Shown here: positions 9,875-20,249 of the stretch, in pieces
Numbering within the stretch: the stretch's first letter is position 1
How the letters are laid out: the number at the start of each line of letters is the position of its first letter
Assembly: GCA_003222115.1 (NCBI GenBank)
Contig: QHUL01000049.1
Span: 1-64,000, forward strand
DNA: 64,000 nucleotides
Origin: Gemmatimonadota bacterium
GTDB taxonomy: Bacteria > Gemmatimonadota > Gemmatimonadetes > Gemmatimonadales > GWC2-71-9
Reading direction: 5' to 3'
Program-made: the position numbers and the translations under genes
Notes under the pieces: generated by a model
Told to the model about the DNA's origin: nothing
The model's database searches: none
What the model saw: only the letters and a program-made list of their open reading frames with translations

Positions 9875-9878
<4 letters not shown>
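8622..9878 (-). CDS. HD-domain phosphohydrolase (dGTPase/SAMHD1-like, COG1078 type)
   Basis: Soluble metal-dependent phosphohydrolase of 418 residues. The HD signature HDIGHYPFSH sits at about residues 96-105, preceded by the first His ligand in HSRFEHALG and followed by a HHEALAERHL helix. The later catalytic Asp lies in SGSLDVDKLDYLSRD, which is also typical of this dNTPase-like group. The GTG start at 9878 overlaps the pckA stop as GTGA; the long open frame beyond it is the shadow of pckA. It is the third gene of the malic enzyme-pckA unit, an association I cannot explain from the family's known chemistry (nucleotide triphosphate hydrolysis). Confidence 0.85.
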
Positions 9879-11506
<1,628 letters not shown>

Positions 11507-11528
11507 CGGGCTCGGGGCGCGGCGGGGC

Positions 11529-13802
11529 TCAGGTCCGCGGGCGGCGGCCGTGCTCCAGCGCGTCCACCGCCGCGATCACGGCCATGTTGACGATGTCGTT
11601 CACCTCGGCGCCCCGCTGCAGGATGTGGACGGGCTGCGCCATCCCCACGAGGATCGGGCCGATCGCCTCGGCGCCCCCGATCCGGTTCAGCAGCTTGTAG
11701 GCGATATTCGCGGCGTCGAGGTCGGGGAAGATCAGCACGTTCGCCGCGCTCCGCAGCTTCGCGAACGGGTAGGCCTTGGTCAGGATCCGCTCCACCACGG
11801 CGGTGTCGGCCTGCATCTCGCCGTCCACCTGCAGCGCGGGCTCGCGCTCGTGCAGCAGCGCGACGGCGCGCCGCACCTTGTCGACGCCGGGATGCTTCAC
11901 CGAGCCGAAGTTCGAGAACGAGAGCATCGCGACCCGCGGCTCGATCCCGAGCCGCCACACGAAGCTGGCCGTCGCCGAGGCGATCTCCGCGAGCGTCTCC
12001 GCGTCCGGATCGATGTTGACCGTGCAGTCCGCGAAGAAGTACGTCTGCTGCGGAAACACGAGCATGTAGATGCCGCTGACGTGGCGCCGGCCCGGCTCCG
12101 TGCCGATCACTTCGAGCGCGGGCCGGATCGCGTCGGGGTAGTACATCTCGACCCCCGCCACCACCGCGTCGGCCTGCCCGGCGCGCAGCATCATGAGGGC
12201 GTGGTGCATCGGGTCGAGCACCCGCGCGCGGGCCTCGCGCAGCGTGATCCCGCGGCGCCGCCGCAGCTCCCACAGGGCCTGGGCGAACGTCTCCTGGTGC
12301 GTGCTGGCGCGTGGGTTCGCGAGCGCGATGTCCTCGAGCGTCACGCCTGCGTCGTCCGCCTGGCGGCGGATCATGTCCGGATCGCCCAGCAGGATCGGCT
12401 CACCGATCCCGTCGTCCGCGAGCACGCGGGCGGCGCGCAGGATGCGGGCGTCTTCCCCTTCCGGGAAGACGATCCGCTGCGCCTGCTGCTGGGCGCGCGT
12501 CGAGAGCCCGCGCATCACCTCGCGGGCCTTCCCCAGGCGCGCGTCGAGCTGCGCGCGATACTCCTCGACGTCGATCACGCGGCCCGCCACGCCCGACCCG
12601 ATCGCCGCCCACGCCACGGCCGGCGCGACCCACAAGAGCACGCGCGGGTCGAACGGCTTGGGGATGAGGTAGTCGGGACCGAAGCGCAGCCGCTCGAGGC
12701 CGTAGGCGCGCATCACGGATTCGGGCACCTCCTCCCGTGCGAGCGACGCCAGCGCGCGGGTCGCCGCCATCTCCATCTCCTCGTTGATCTGCTTTGCCCG
12801 CACGTCGAGCGCGCCCCGGAAGATGAACGGGAAGCCCAGCACGTTGTTCACCTGGTTGGGAAAGTCCGAGCGCCCCGTGGCGATGAGCGCGTCCGGCCGC
12901 GCGGCGCGCGCCTCGTCCGGCATGATCTCGGGCGTCGGGTTCGCGAGCGCAAGCACGATCGGCCGCTTGGCCATCGCCTTGAGCATCTCCCCGGAGACGA
13001 TCCCGGCGACCGACAGGCCGACGAAGACGTCCGCGTCTTTCAGCGCCTCCGCCAGCGTCCGGGCCTTCGTGCGCTGCGCGAACCGGCTCTTGTACTGATC
13101 GAGATCAGCGCGCTCGCTGTGGATCACGCCCTGCTGGTCGCACATGAGGATCTGGTCGCGCTTCACACCGAGCCGCACGTAGTGCTCCGCCGTGGCGATC
13201 GCCGCCGCCCCGGCGCCCGCGAACACGACCTTGATCTGCCCGATGTCCTTCTTCAGGAGCTCGAGGGCGTTGAGCAGCGCGGCCCCGGAGATGATCGCCG
13301 TGCCGTGCTGGTCGTCGTGGAAGACGGGGATGGAGAGGGTGTTGCGCAGCGTCTCTTCGATGTAGAAGCAGTCGGGGGAGCGGATGTCCTCCAGATTGAT
13401 GCCGCCGACGGTCGGCTCGAGCAGCTGACAGAAGCGGATCACGTCATCCGGCTGCTCCGAGCCGACCTCCAGGTCGAACACGTCGATGTCGGCGAACGCC
13501 TTGAACAGGATTCCCTTGCCCTCCATCACCGGCTTCCCGGCGAGTGGGCCGATGTTCCCGAGGCCGAGCACCGCGGTTCCGTTCGTGACCACCGCCACGA
13601 GATTGCCTTTGGCGGTGTAGCTGTAGACCTCATCGGGGCGCTCGGCGATCTCGCGGCAGGGCTCCGCCACGCCGGGCGTATAGGCGAGCGACAGGTCGCG
13701 CTGGTTCTTGAAGGGCTTGGTGGGCGAGACCTGGATCTTCCCAGGGCGACCCTGCGCGTGGTAGTCGAGGGCCTCCTGGCGACGGCTCGGCATCGAGGAC
13801 AC
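11529..13802 (-). CDS. maeB: NADP-dependent malic enzyme with C-terminal phosphotransacetylase-like domain
   Basis: Oxidative decarboxylation of malate to pyruvate. The length of 757 residues matches MaeB-type fusions (about 760). The N-terminal malic domain shows [12 protein letters not shown] (about 36-47) with the catalytic Tyr, then [18 protein letters not shown] and the metal-binding [10 protein letters not shown]. The nucleotide-binding domain has [12 protein letters not shown] near residue 195. From about residue 430 the protein becomes a phosphate acetyltransferase-like domain ([25 protein letters not shown]), which in this family is regulatory rather than catalytic. GTG 13802 and ATG 13793 are both possible starts; an AAGGAC ribosome-binding site lies just upstream. 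A strong promoter sits at 13826-13854. Confidence 0.95.
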   Translation of the reverse strand: MSSMPSRRQEALDYHAQGRPGKIQVSPTKPFKNQRDLSLAYTPGVAEPCREIAERPDEVYSYTAKGNLVAVVTNGTAVLGLGNIGPLAGKPVMEGKGILFKAFADIDVFDLEVGSEQPDDVIRFCQLLEPTVGGINLEDIRSPDCFYIEETLRNTLSIPVFHDDQHGTAIISGAALLNALELLKKDIGQIKVVFAGAGAAAIATAEHYVRLGVKRDQILMCDQQGVIHSERADLDQYKSRFAQRTKARTLAEALKDADVFVGLSVAGIVSGEMLKAMAKRPIVLALANPTPEIMPDEARAARPDALIATGRSDFPNQVNNVLGFPFIFRGALDVRAKQINEEMEMAATRALASLAREEVPESVMRAYGLERLRFGPDYLIPKPFDPRVLLWVAPAVAWAAIGSGVAGRVIDVEEYRAQLDARLGKAREVMRGLSTRAQQQAQRIVFPEGEDARILRAARVLADDGIGEPILLGDPDMIRRQADDAGVTLEDIALANPRASTHQETFAQALWELRRRRGITLREARARVLDPMHHALMMLRAGQADAVVAGVEMYYPDAIRPALEVIGTEPGRRHVSGIYMLVFPQQTYFFADCTVNIDPDAETLAEIASATASFVWRLGIEPRVAMLSFSNFGSVKHPGVDKVRRAVALLHEREPALQVDGEMQADTAVVERILTKAYPFAKLRSAANVLIFPDLDAANIAYKLLNRIGGAEAIGPILVGMAQPVHILQRGAEVNDIVNMAVIAAVDALEHGRRPRT

Positions 13803-13825
13803 AAGTCCTTTTTTGTGAAGGAGTT

Positions 13826-13854
13826 ATGCTATCGGCCGGCGCCGGAACTGTCAA
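13826..13854 (-). promoter_or_regulatory. Sigma70-type promoter of the maeB-pckA-HD unit
   Basis: On the minus strand a perfect -35 TTGACA (13854-13849) is separated by 17 bases from a -10 TAGCAT (13831-13826). Transcription would begin about 15-20 bases before the GTG start. The spacer contains the palindrome GGCGCC flanked by CCGG/CCGG, which could bind a regulator. Confidence 0.7.
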
Positions 13855-13891
13855 GGCGACGCACCGGCCCGATAGCGCAACTCACATCCCT

Positions 13892-16201
13892 TCATGCCCC
13901 TACGTTGAGCCGCACCTGCACGCTGCGGGGCCGCCCCACCGACGCGCCGCTGAAGAACGCGCCTTTGAGCAGGTAATGGCTGTCCAGCACGTTCTCGACG
14001 TACACCTGCGGCCGCACGACCACGCCGCCGACGGCCACCGTGTAGCCGGCGCTCGCATTGAGGACGAAGCTAGGATCGACCTTGATGGACTTGTTGAAGT
14101 CGAACAGTCCGGTGCCGTAGGTGGAGTCGGGATCGTTACCGTTGGTGAGGCCGCTCCCGTAAACGCCCGTCGCGGAGAGGTAGAGCCCCCGGCTCGAGTA
14201 GACCACGCTCGCGAGCCCGGAGACCCGCTGGTCGTGGTCGAGGTCGAACGACCCAGACGGCGGTTGATCCGGGAAGAACCCGCCGGTGATCTGGCCGAAG
14301 CCGTACGCGTGGTTCAAGGCGAGGTTCACGTAGCCGGACACGGGCCCGCGGGGGCGGATCTCCGCGACGGCCTCGATCCCGGTGATCCGCACCTGCTCGA
14401 TGTTCACCGACGTGACGATGGCCGACCCCGGCACCGTATTGTCGTCGATCCCGGGGCAGCTGTGCTTGTGGTAGAACGAGAGCTTGGTGACCACACCGAA
14501 CGGGAAGCGATGCACGTATCCCGCCTCGAAGAAGTGGTCGCGCTCCGGCAGCGTGGGCGCCGCGGCGACGCCGCCCTGGGCCGCGCTCGTGATGGCGCGC
14601 AGGTCCTCGACATTGGTCGGGATGAACAGCCGCCCGTAGTAGACCCAGAAGGTGTTCGCCGGATCGGGAAAGAAGCTGAGCTTGACCCGGGGACTGACCT
14701 GGTTCTGGTCGCCCGCGAACGGCGCGTGGTGATTGTCGAAGCGCACGCCGGTGCGGAGCTCCCACCGGTCGGAGGGCGCGATCGCCGTCTGAGCGTACAC
14801 GGCGACGTCGCTGCCGTTCAGGTCGGAGTTGGAGGCCGGCCCGGGGTTGCCCGCGGCGTCGACCGTGCTGAAATCCTCGTGGCCGCGAGTGAGGGACGCG
14901 AGCGTCCCGGCCTTGAGCTCGAGGCCGTGATGCGGCCGCAGCGCGTAGTCGAACTTGAGGCCGACCGTATGAAAGTTGCGATCCTCGCGCACGTTGTAGG
15001 GCGTGGGGTCGGGGTAGAAGACGAAGGAGGGGTCGTCGCTCGTGCCCGGCGTGTAGTGCAGGCTGCCGTCCCGGAAGAACGCGCCTGCGAACCGCTCCGA
15101 CGCGCCCTCGCGGTGGCGCCAGCCGAGATTGACGAACCCGTTCACGTCCTGCTGGTGGTCGTCGATGATGCCCTCGACCGAGTCGAAGGGCACGGCGAAG
15201 CGCGTCCGCGACCTATTCAGGTCCAGGTCCACGACGTCGCGGTCGGAGGGGACGTACTGCAGCTTCGCGAAGCCGAAGACGTCGGTGCCGTCGTTGTGGA
15301 AGTTCTCCACCGCGTTGCTCGCGGGGTCGAGCACGACGGGCTCGCGCCGCATGTCGGTCGCCTGGCGGGCGCCGGAAAAGAAGAGTCCCCACTTCCCGGC
15401 GTTGGTGCTCATGTTCAGGGCCTGGCCGTTGGCGGAGAACGACCCGGCATAACTGGAGGCGTCCACGTGGAACCCACCGGCGGGGATACGCGTGGTGACG
15501 TCGACGATCGCGGCGTTCTTGCCGCCGTACTCGGCGTCCCAGCCGCCCGTCTGGAAGGCGATCTGGTTCACCACCTCCGGGTCGAACAGCTCGTTCAAGC
15601 TGCCCGAAATGCCGGCGGGGACGGGGAGGCCGTCCACGTAGTACGTGTACTCGGCGTGCTGGCCGCGGATGTGGACCTCCCCCGTCGGGGCCCGCGCGGC
15701 GCCCACGATGGACTGCTGCAGGATCTGCGACGTGGTGTTGGTGGGCGCGCCGTGGTAGTCGTTCTGCTTGAAGATCTGGTTCCCCGTGCGGGTGTCGACC
15801 GCCAGCGGCACGGCGGTCGTCACCTCGATGGCCGCGAGGTTGAGCGGAATGGCGACCAGCCGGAAGTTGGCCGCAGCGGGCTCCTCCTCAGTCCCCACCG
15901 TGACCTCACGCGTTTCCGCCCGATAACCGAGGTAGCGGACCTCGACGTTGTACGCCCCCGCGGGGAGGTTGTGGATCACATAGCGGCCGAAGGCGTCGGT
16001 CGTCGTGATCGCGACCGTGGCTCCCGCGCGCATCACCCGTACCTCGCCGCCCGGCAACGGCGTGCCATTGGTGCTGTCGGCCACCGCCCCGCCGATGTCG
16101 CCGTTCGGCGGCGCGACCCGTAGCGGCGTGGCGCCTGCGGACGGGGCGAAGGCGGCGGCCAGCAAGACCAGCACGCCCGCCCTGGAAACGGTCCTAGTCA
16201 T
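13892..16201 (-). CDS. TonB-dependent outer-membrane receptor
   Basis: Outer-membrane active transporter of 769 residues. A signal peptide (about 1-24, ending PSAGA) is followed by a carboxypeptidase-regulatory-like beta-sandwich (about 33-110, ending in the repeated GAYNVEVRYLGYRAE strand), a plug domain (about 130-250, with VHIRGQHAEYTYYVDGLPVP and EYGGKNAAIVDVTT) and a long beta-barrel finishing VQVRLNVGA. An AAGGAGAG ribosome-binding site precedes the ATG. It is the last gene of the metal-uptake cluster, so a role in metal or metallophore import is likely but inferred; no His-rich loop was obvious. The barrel contains a QDVNGFVN segment and many aromatic turn residues as expected. Confidence 0.9.
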   Translation of the reverse strand: MTRTVSRAGVLVLLAAAFAPSAGATPLRVAPPNGDIGGAVADSTNGTPLPGGEVRVMRAGATVAITTTDAFGRYVIHNLPAGAYNVEVRYLGYRAETREVTVGTEEEPAAANFRLVAIPLNLAAIEVTTAVPLAVDTRTGNQIFKQNDYHGAPTNTTSQILQQSIVGAARAPTGEVHIRGQHAEYTYYVDGLPVPAGISGSLNELFDPEVVNQIAFQTGGWDAEYGGKNAAIVDVTTRIPAGGFHVDASSYAGSFSANGQALNMSTNAGKWGLFFSGARQATDMRREPVVLDPASNAVENFHNDGTDVFGFAKLQYVPSDRDVVDLDLNRSRTRFAVPFDSVEGIIDDHQQDVNGFVNLGWRHREGASERFAGAFFRDGSLHYTPGTSDDPSFVFYPDPTPYNVREDRNFHTVGLKFDYALRPHHGLELKAGTLASLTRGHEDFSTVDAAGNPGPASNSDLNGSDVAVYAQTAIAPSDRWELRTGVRFDNHHAPFAGDQNQVSPRVKLSFFPDPANTFWVYYGRLFIPTNVEDLRAITSAAQGGVAAAPTLPERDHFFEAGYVHRFPFGVVTKLSFYHKHSCPGIDDNTVPGSAIVTSVNIEQVRITGIEAVAEIRPRGPVSGYVNLALNHAYGFGQITGGFFPDQPPSGSFDLDHDQRVSGLASVVYSSRGLYLSATGVYGSGLTNGNDPDSTYGTGLFDFNKSIKVDPSFVLNASAGYTVAVGGVVVRPQVYVENVLDSHYLLKGAFFSGASVGRPRSVQVRLNVGA

Positions 16202-16315
16202 GTGCTCTCCTTGTCGTGAGTGCCCTGACAGCGTGATCGGCGCGCCGTCCGGGATTACCGTGACGACGCGTCGGCTCGGTTCACGTGCGGGCGACGCGCG
16301 CAGGGCGCAGCGCCG

Positions 16316-16663
16316 CTAGGAGAGCGGGGGAGGTGCCCGGGGTTGTGGGTGCGGTCGCGAGAGCGCGTGCGGCAGCCGCGCGGGCTCCGCACGCCATGGG
16401 ATGCGGTCGCTCGAGCTTGAGACGCGGAGTGTTGTCGGCCGACGCAGAGCGAGCGGGGCGGTGAGGAAGTGGCACAGCGCGCAATCGGGCGGATGAACCC
16501 GGGCGCAGGCAGCCGTCGTGTGGGACTCGACGTGCGCGGTGGCATGGGCCCCGGCGGCGTCGAGGCGGGCGTCCGCCCACGCGGCGGCGCTCGGGAGGCC
16601 GAGCTGCAGGAGCGCGGCGAGGAGCCGGAACACTCGCCCGGCGGGCGCCCGCAGTCGTTTCAC
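16316..16663 (-). CDS. Small CALCHF-motif secreted protein 1
   Basis: Protein of 115 residues; I do not recognise a named family with certainty, although the small size and clustered Cys/His recall DUF2946-like proteins. A hydrophobic N-terminus (about 11-30, ending AAAWA) is a likely signal peptide. The mature part has AHVES (43-47) and H48, C53, then CALCHF (61-66) and APLAL (69-73). The tail is rich in Arg, Pro and His. The same motifs with almost the same spacing occur in the protein at 19917-20249. The GTG start at 16663 overlaps the permease stop as GTGA. Position between a zinc-type permease and a TonB receptor suggests a periplasmic metal-binding accessory role. Function unproven. Confidence 0.72.
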   Translation of the reverse strand: MKRLRAPAGRVFRLLAALLQLGLPSAAAWADARLDAAGAHATAHVESHTTAACARVHPPDCALCHFLTAPLALRRPTTLRVSSSSDRIPWRAEPARLPHALSRPHPQPRAPPPLS

Positions 16664-17487
16664 CCCGTGGCCCCAGCCGCGCGCCGCAGTGCGATCGCCC
16701 CAACCAGCACGACCCCGTACATGCACACGATCAGCGGGCCGGTCGGCAGATCGCCTGCGAGCGAGAGCCACAGCCCGAGGATCGAGGCGAGCGCTCCCGA
16801 GCCCCAGGCGATGTAGGCGAGGCGGCGCATGTCACGGGTGAACAGGAACGCGACCACCGCTGGCACGACGAGGAAGCTGAACACCATGAGCACGCCGGCC
16901 ACGGGCACGGCCAGGGTGATCACCACGCCGAAGGACAGATAGAACCAGAAGTCCCACCAGCGGATTTTCCACCCCGCGCGCTCGGCCTCCTCGGGATGGA
17001 AGGAGATCGTGAGGAACTTGTGACGCAGCATGTAGTGGAACACGCCGAGAGCCGCGTAGGCCACCGCGAGCTTGGCGATCGTGGGCCACGTGACCCAGAG
17101 GATGCTTCCGGTGAGCGTCTTCTCGATCGCCTCGCCGCCCCCGGGCACCTTGTTGGCGACGAGGATCGCGGCACCAGAGGCGACCACGTAGACGATGCCG
17201 ATGAAGGCTTCCTGCGGAACGCGGCCCTTCGCCCCCGACGTGCGGGTGAGGGCGAAGACGAACGCGCCCAGCGCGGTCGCGAGCAGGGCGAACAGATACG
17301 CCGTGCCGGAGTCGGGAGCCACGTGAACCAGCAGCGCGGTGAGGCCGCCGAGCGCCGCCATCTGTGCCAGGGACAGGTCCACAAAGATCACTTCCCGCGC
17401 GATCACGTGCAGACCCAAATAGGACAGCATGGCGACGAGCACCATGCAGGCTACGAACGGCGGGATCATCAGCTGGATGCCGCTCAC
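16660..17487 (-). CDS. Metal ABC transporter permease (ZnuB/TroC, ABC-3 family)
   Basis: Inner-membrane subunit of a divalent-cation (zinc or manganese type) ABC importer, 275 residues and about eight hydrophobic helices. The family hallmark near residues 40-60 is VIFVDLSLAQMAALGGL. Later helices include PQEAFIGIVYVVASGAAIL and the long VVITLAVPVAGVLMVFSFLV segment. I chose GTG 17487 as start because GGGAGGA lies six bases upstream and it follows the binding-protein stop by 13 bases; further upstream the open frame is non-homologous and overlaps that gene. The nucleotide-binding ATPase subunit expected beside it is not in this cluster. The stop overlaps the small-protein start. Confidence 0.88.
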   Translation of the reverse strand: MSGIQLMIPPFVACMVLVAMLSYLGLHVIAREVIFVDLSLAQMAALGGLTALLVHVAPDSGTAYLFALLATALGAFVFALTRTSGAKGRVPQEAFIGIVYVVASGAAILVANKVPGGGEAIEKTLTGSILWVTWPTIAKLAVAYAALGVFHYMLRHKFLTISFHPEEAERAGWKIRWWDFWFYLSFGVVITLAVPVAGVLMVFSFLVVPAVVAFLFTRDMRRLAYIAWGSGALASILGLWLSLAGDLPTGPLIVCMYGVVLVGAIALRRAAGATG

Positions 17488-17500
17488 CGTTTCCTCCCGA

Positions 17501-18544
17501 TCACTGGGCCGCGGCGCTGGGCCCGCCGAAGGCGCGGGCCAGCTCCGTGATCCAGAGGTTGACGAGGTCGAAGTAGGTGTTAACGCCCGGCGCCCCGCCC
17601 GTGTTGGAGGGCACGATGACGGCCTTGGCGCCGGTGCGCTGGGCGACCTCCTGCACCTGGTTGCGGTCATAGTAGTTGGTGGACAGCAGCACCTGGATCT
17701 TCCGCTGCCGCATCGCGTTGATGATCTCGAGCACGTGGCCAGGCGTGGGAGGAATTCCGGGCTTCGGCTCGATATAGTCGAAGCAGGGGAGCCCGAACTC
17801 CTTCGAGAAGTAGTCCCATTCCTTGTGGTAGCACGCCACTTCCTTGCCGCGGAACGCCGCGCCCTGCTTGAGCCAGCCGCCCAGCCGCGTCGTGAGCGAG
17901 GCGCCCTGGTATTTGTGCCCCTCCAGGAACTCGAACAGCTTGCCCTGGCGGTCGAGGTCGGCGAGCGTCGCGCCGCCCAAGATCTGAACGAGCTCGTCGC
18001 CGTACAGCGCGCGGTAGACCCTATCCTCGAAGTCCTTCTCGCGTGCCGTGAAGTAGTCGGCGCTCTCGGGTGCGACCCGCTTCAGCCCGGTGAGGATGTT
18101 GCGCGCGATCTGGACCGCGTTGACCGGCGAGGTCCAGATGTGCGGGTTGCCGAACACGTGGATGTCGCCCTGGGTGCGCGAGAAGCTGGTCGGCACATCG
18201 AGCAGGTCGATACCCGCGTAGGCGGCCACATAGCCGGGGCCGCCTTCGGTCACCTTGGGGTTGCTCGCCTTGTCGAGCAGCGCGGGCACCCACAGCTCGA
18301 GGTCGAGCCCCGTCGTGACGAACAGATCCGCCTGCGCCAGCGCCGGCACGAAGCTGGGCTTGGGCTGCACGTAGTGCGGGTTCTCATCGCCCGTCGCGAT
18401 CGAGGAGACGATGCCACGGTCGCCGGTGATTTCGCGCGCGATCGCCGCATAGGTCGTTAAGGACGTCACCACGCGAACGGGCGCCGGTGGAAGCGGCGTA
18501 ACGCCGGCCGTGAAGGCGAGCAGCAGCGGGAAGAGTCGCAGCAT
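17501..18544 (-). CDS. Metal ABC transporter substrate-binding protein (ZnuA-like, cluster A-I)
   Basis: Periplasmic metal-binding protein of 347 residues with a signal peptide (about 1-17). Ligand candidates follow the ZnuA pattern: His in ENPHYVQ (about residue 57), His in GNPHIW (about 140) and His in ACYHKEWDYF (about 240). The fourth ligand, usually Asp or Glu in a FTEP-like loop, falls at LLSTNYYDRN, where the expected acid is Asn and only the later Asp could serve. The acidic His-rich loop of gamma-proteobacterial ZnuA is absent. One base separates its ATG from the stop of the barrel gene upstream. Zinc is the favoured substrate from context; manganese or iron cannot be excluded. Confidence 0.87.
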   Translation of the reverse strand: MLRLFPLLLAFTAGVTPLPPAPVRVVTSLTTYAAIAREITGDRGIVSSIATGDENPHYVQPKPSFVPALAQADLFVTTGLDLELWVPALLDKASNPKVTEGGPGYVAAYAGIDLLDVPTSFSRTQGDIHVFGNPHIWTSPVNAVQIARNILTGLKRVAPESADYFTAREKDFEDRVYRALYGDELVQILGGATLADLDRQGKLFEFLEGHKYQGASLTTRLGGWLKQGAAFRGKEVACYHKEWDYFSKEFGLPCFDYIEPKPGIPPTPGHVLEIINAMRQRKIQVLLSTNYYDRNQVQEVAQRTGAKAVIVPSNTGGAPGVNTYFDLVNLWITELARAFGGPSAAAQ

Positions 18545-18545
18545 G

Positions 18546-19817
18546 TCAGTAGATCTCGTGTTTGTGGGGTCCGATGGCCCAGACCGCCTGGAAGGCGAGC
18601 TGGTGCGTGCCGCTCGCCGCGGCGACCTTCTCCCAGCGGTACTGTGCGCGCAGCATCACCCATTCGCTCTCCCACAGGGTGAGCGACGGGACGAGCTGCC
18701 GCGTGATCACGCCGCCCGCGGGGGCCTCAACGTAGTCGTAGCGCAGGCCGGCGATCCAGCGCTGGCCGAGCTTGTAAGTGCTGCTCGCGTATCCGCCCAG
18801 TCGCGTCGGGCCGGCGCCCGCGTATTCCTTCTTCAGGGCGAACAGCTCGGCGCGCAACGTCCACTCGCGGTACAGTGCCTCCGCTGGCGGCCGCCAGGTA
18901 AGGCGAAACTCGAGCCCGCCGACCTTGGTCCGCAGGCTCGAGTCGGGGTCCGTCCCGTAGAGTGCCGTGCCGCCAAGCTGCGCGTAGGTGGATCGGGACA
19001 GCTGCCAGAAGTTGAGCAAATGGACGAGGTACGTCGGGCGGCCGGCGTTGCCGAAGAGCTCCGAATCGCTGGCGCTGCGGGTGACCTGCGCCATCACCTC
19101 GTGCGTGCCGAGCCCGCCGAACGCGCGATATAAAGACACGCCGGTCCCGCTCAGTCCGTCGCCGCCCAGGTAGGTGGTCACGGCGAGGGGATACTCGGTC
19201 TCGGGCACCGCGTGCAGGTGCCAGCGGTTCAGCTCACCGAACTGCTGGCGGAACTTGCCGATGTCGAACCGCAACCGCCCCGGAAGGCCGGTCCAGTAGG
19301 CATAGCCCTCCTCGACGCTCACGTTGCCGTTCTCCAGGCTCACGAAGATCTTCGTGTGCGAATACGGATCGAGCGCCGACTGGAATCCGACTTCGAACTC
19401 GCGCGCGTCGAAGTTCTCACGCTGGATCCCCGGCTGTTGCCCGTAGGCGCGCACGTCCCCCGTCACGCTGATCTCCGGGTTGAGCTGCGCCTGGTTCCGC
19501 TCCCGGCCGATGAACCGCGTGGGCGTGGTGTCCCGCTTGGCGGCGGTGTCGCTGCGGCCGGTGGCGGCCCGGGCGGCAGTCCGCAGCGCGGCCAGCTCAT
19601 CCGTCGCCGCCGTGTCCCTAGCCGGGGCCGCGACTCGACCCTGAGCGGTGGCGCGCGTGAGCGCGGTCCGCACGCTGTCGAGTCGCACTTTGAGAGCGCG
19701 GATCTCCGCCCCGAGCGAGTCCACCTGCCGCGCGGTGGGCTGCTGCGCCGCCAGCGGGCCTGGACCCGCGCTGACGCAGGCCAGCGCGGCCAATACGGCG
19801 AATCGGTGTCGGATCAT
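18546..19817 (-). CDS. Porin-like outer-membrane beta-barrel protein
   Basis: Secreted protein of about 423 residues with a signal peptide ending PLAAQQ. Residues roughly 30-60 form a short coiled coil (SLGAEIRALKVRLDSVRTAL), as in trimeric porins of the OprP or Opr type. The rest is rich in alternating aromatic and glycine strands and ends in a C-terminal aromatic (HKHEIY). I read it as a porin-like channel or outer-membrane metal-uptake partner of the binding protein, whose gene starts one base after the stop. The ATG at 19817 is preferred; a TTG seven codons earlier with a GGGAG site is also possible. Its His-containing end, GPHKHE, is compatible with metal contact but proves nothing. Confidence 0.75.
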   Translation of the reverse strand: MIRHRFAVLAALACVSAGPGPLAAQQPTARQVDSLGAEIRALKVRLDSVRTALTRATAQGRVAAPARDTAATDELAALRTAARAATGRSDTAAKRDTTPTRFIGRERNQAQLNPEISVTGDVRAYGQQPGIQRENFDAREFEVGFQSALDPYSHTKIFVSLENGNVSVEEGYAYWTGLPGRLRFDIGKFRQQFGELNRWHLHAVPETEYPLAVTTYLGGDGLSGTGVSLYRAFGGLGTHEVMAQVTRSASDSELFGNAGRPTYLVHLLNFWQLSRSTYAQLGGTALYGTDPDSSLRTKVGGLEFRLTWRPPAEALYREWTLRAELFALKKEYAGAGPTRLGGYASSTYKLGQRWIAGLRYDYVEAPAGGVITRQLVPSLTLWESEWVMLRAQYRWEKVAAASGTHQLAFQAVWAIGPHKHEIY

Positions 19818-19890
19818 GCGTGGACGTCCCCCGTTCAAATGCGTCTCCCGAACGAGCGCGTCGGCCGTGGCGGACGCGCGCGGACTTGGT

Positions 19891-19914
19891 CCGGAGCCCT
19901 CGAGGGGACTCCGG
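19891..19914 (-). terminator. GC-rich hairpin after small CALCHF gene 2
   Basis: CCGGAG (19891-19896) pairs with CTCCGG (19909-19914), with an inner CCCT/AGGGG pairing, two bases after the stop codon of the 19917 gene and about 75 bases before the porin start. There is no U-tract; it may attenuate or stabilise the transcript between these genes. Confidence 0.4.
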
Positions 19915-19916
19915 CG

Positions 19917-20249
19917 TCAGGAAACGGTGACGGGAGGCGCCCGGGGCGGGGCGCTGAGATGAGCGGGGCGGCTGCGGGGAGCGGGGTCCGCCGCTCCGGG
20001 GCGGCGCTCGACGAGCGCGAAGTCGGGGGCGGCGTGACGGACGACGAGAAGCGCGAGCGGGGCGCCGGCGAAGTGGCACAGCGCGCAGCGCAGCTCGTCG
20101 TGCAGCACCAGGCAGCCGCTCGAGTGCCGGGACTCCACGTGCGCCGGCGCGCTCAAGCGCTCGCGCGCGTGCGCCAGCGTCACCGCGCCACTGGCGAGCG
20201 CCTGGACCACCACGAGTAGCGCGGCGAGCCCCTTCCGGACGTCCTTCAC
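19917..20249 (-). CDS. Small CALCHF-motif secreted protein 2
   Basis: Protein of 110 residues, paralogous in motif to the one at 16316-16663. The hydrophobic N-terminus (about 7-26) is a probable signal peptide. The mature part has AHVES (36-40) and H42, C46, CALCHF (55-60) and APLAL (63-67), against AHVES, C53, CALCHF 61-66 and APLAL 69-73 in the other copy. The C-terminal third is Arg/Pro-rich and low in complexity. The ATG overlaps the endonuclease IV stop by four bases. It opens the metal-uptake cluster and its paralogue sits near the other end. Its exact function is unknown. Confidence 0.72.
   Translation of the reverse strand: MKDVRKGLAALLVVVQALASGAVTLAHARERLSAPAHVESRHSSGCLVLHDELRCALCHFAGAPLALLVVRHAAPDFALVERRPGAADPAPRSRPAHLSAPPRAPPVTVS

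Noticed and set aside
13826-16123. Open frame of 765 codons on the plus strand
   Set aside because: It is antisense to the TonB receptor, has no homology pattern and no ribosome-binding site; GC-rich third positions keep opposite frames open.
18546-19838. TTG at 19838 as the porin start
   Set aside because: ATG 19817 gives a cleaner signal peptide; TTG remains possible, so it is noted but not used.
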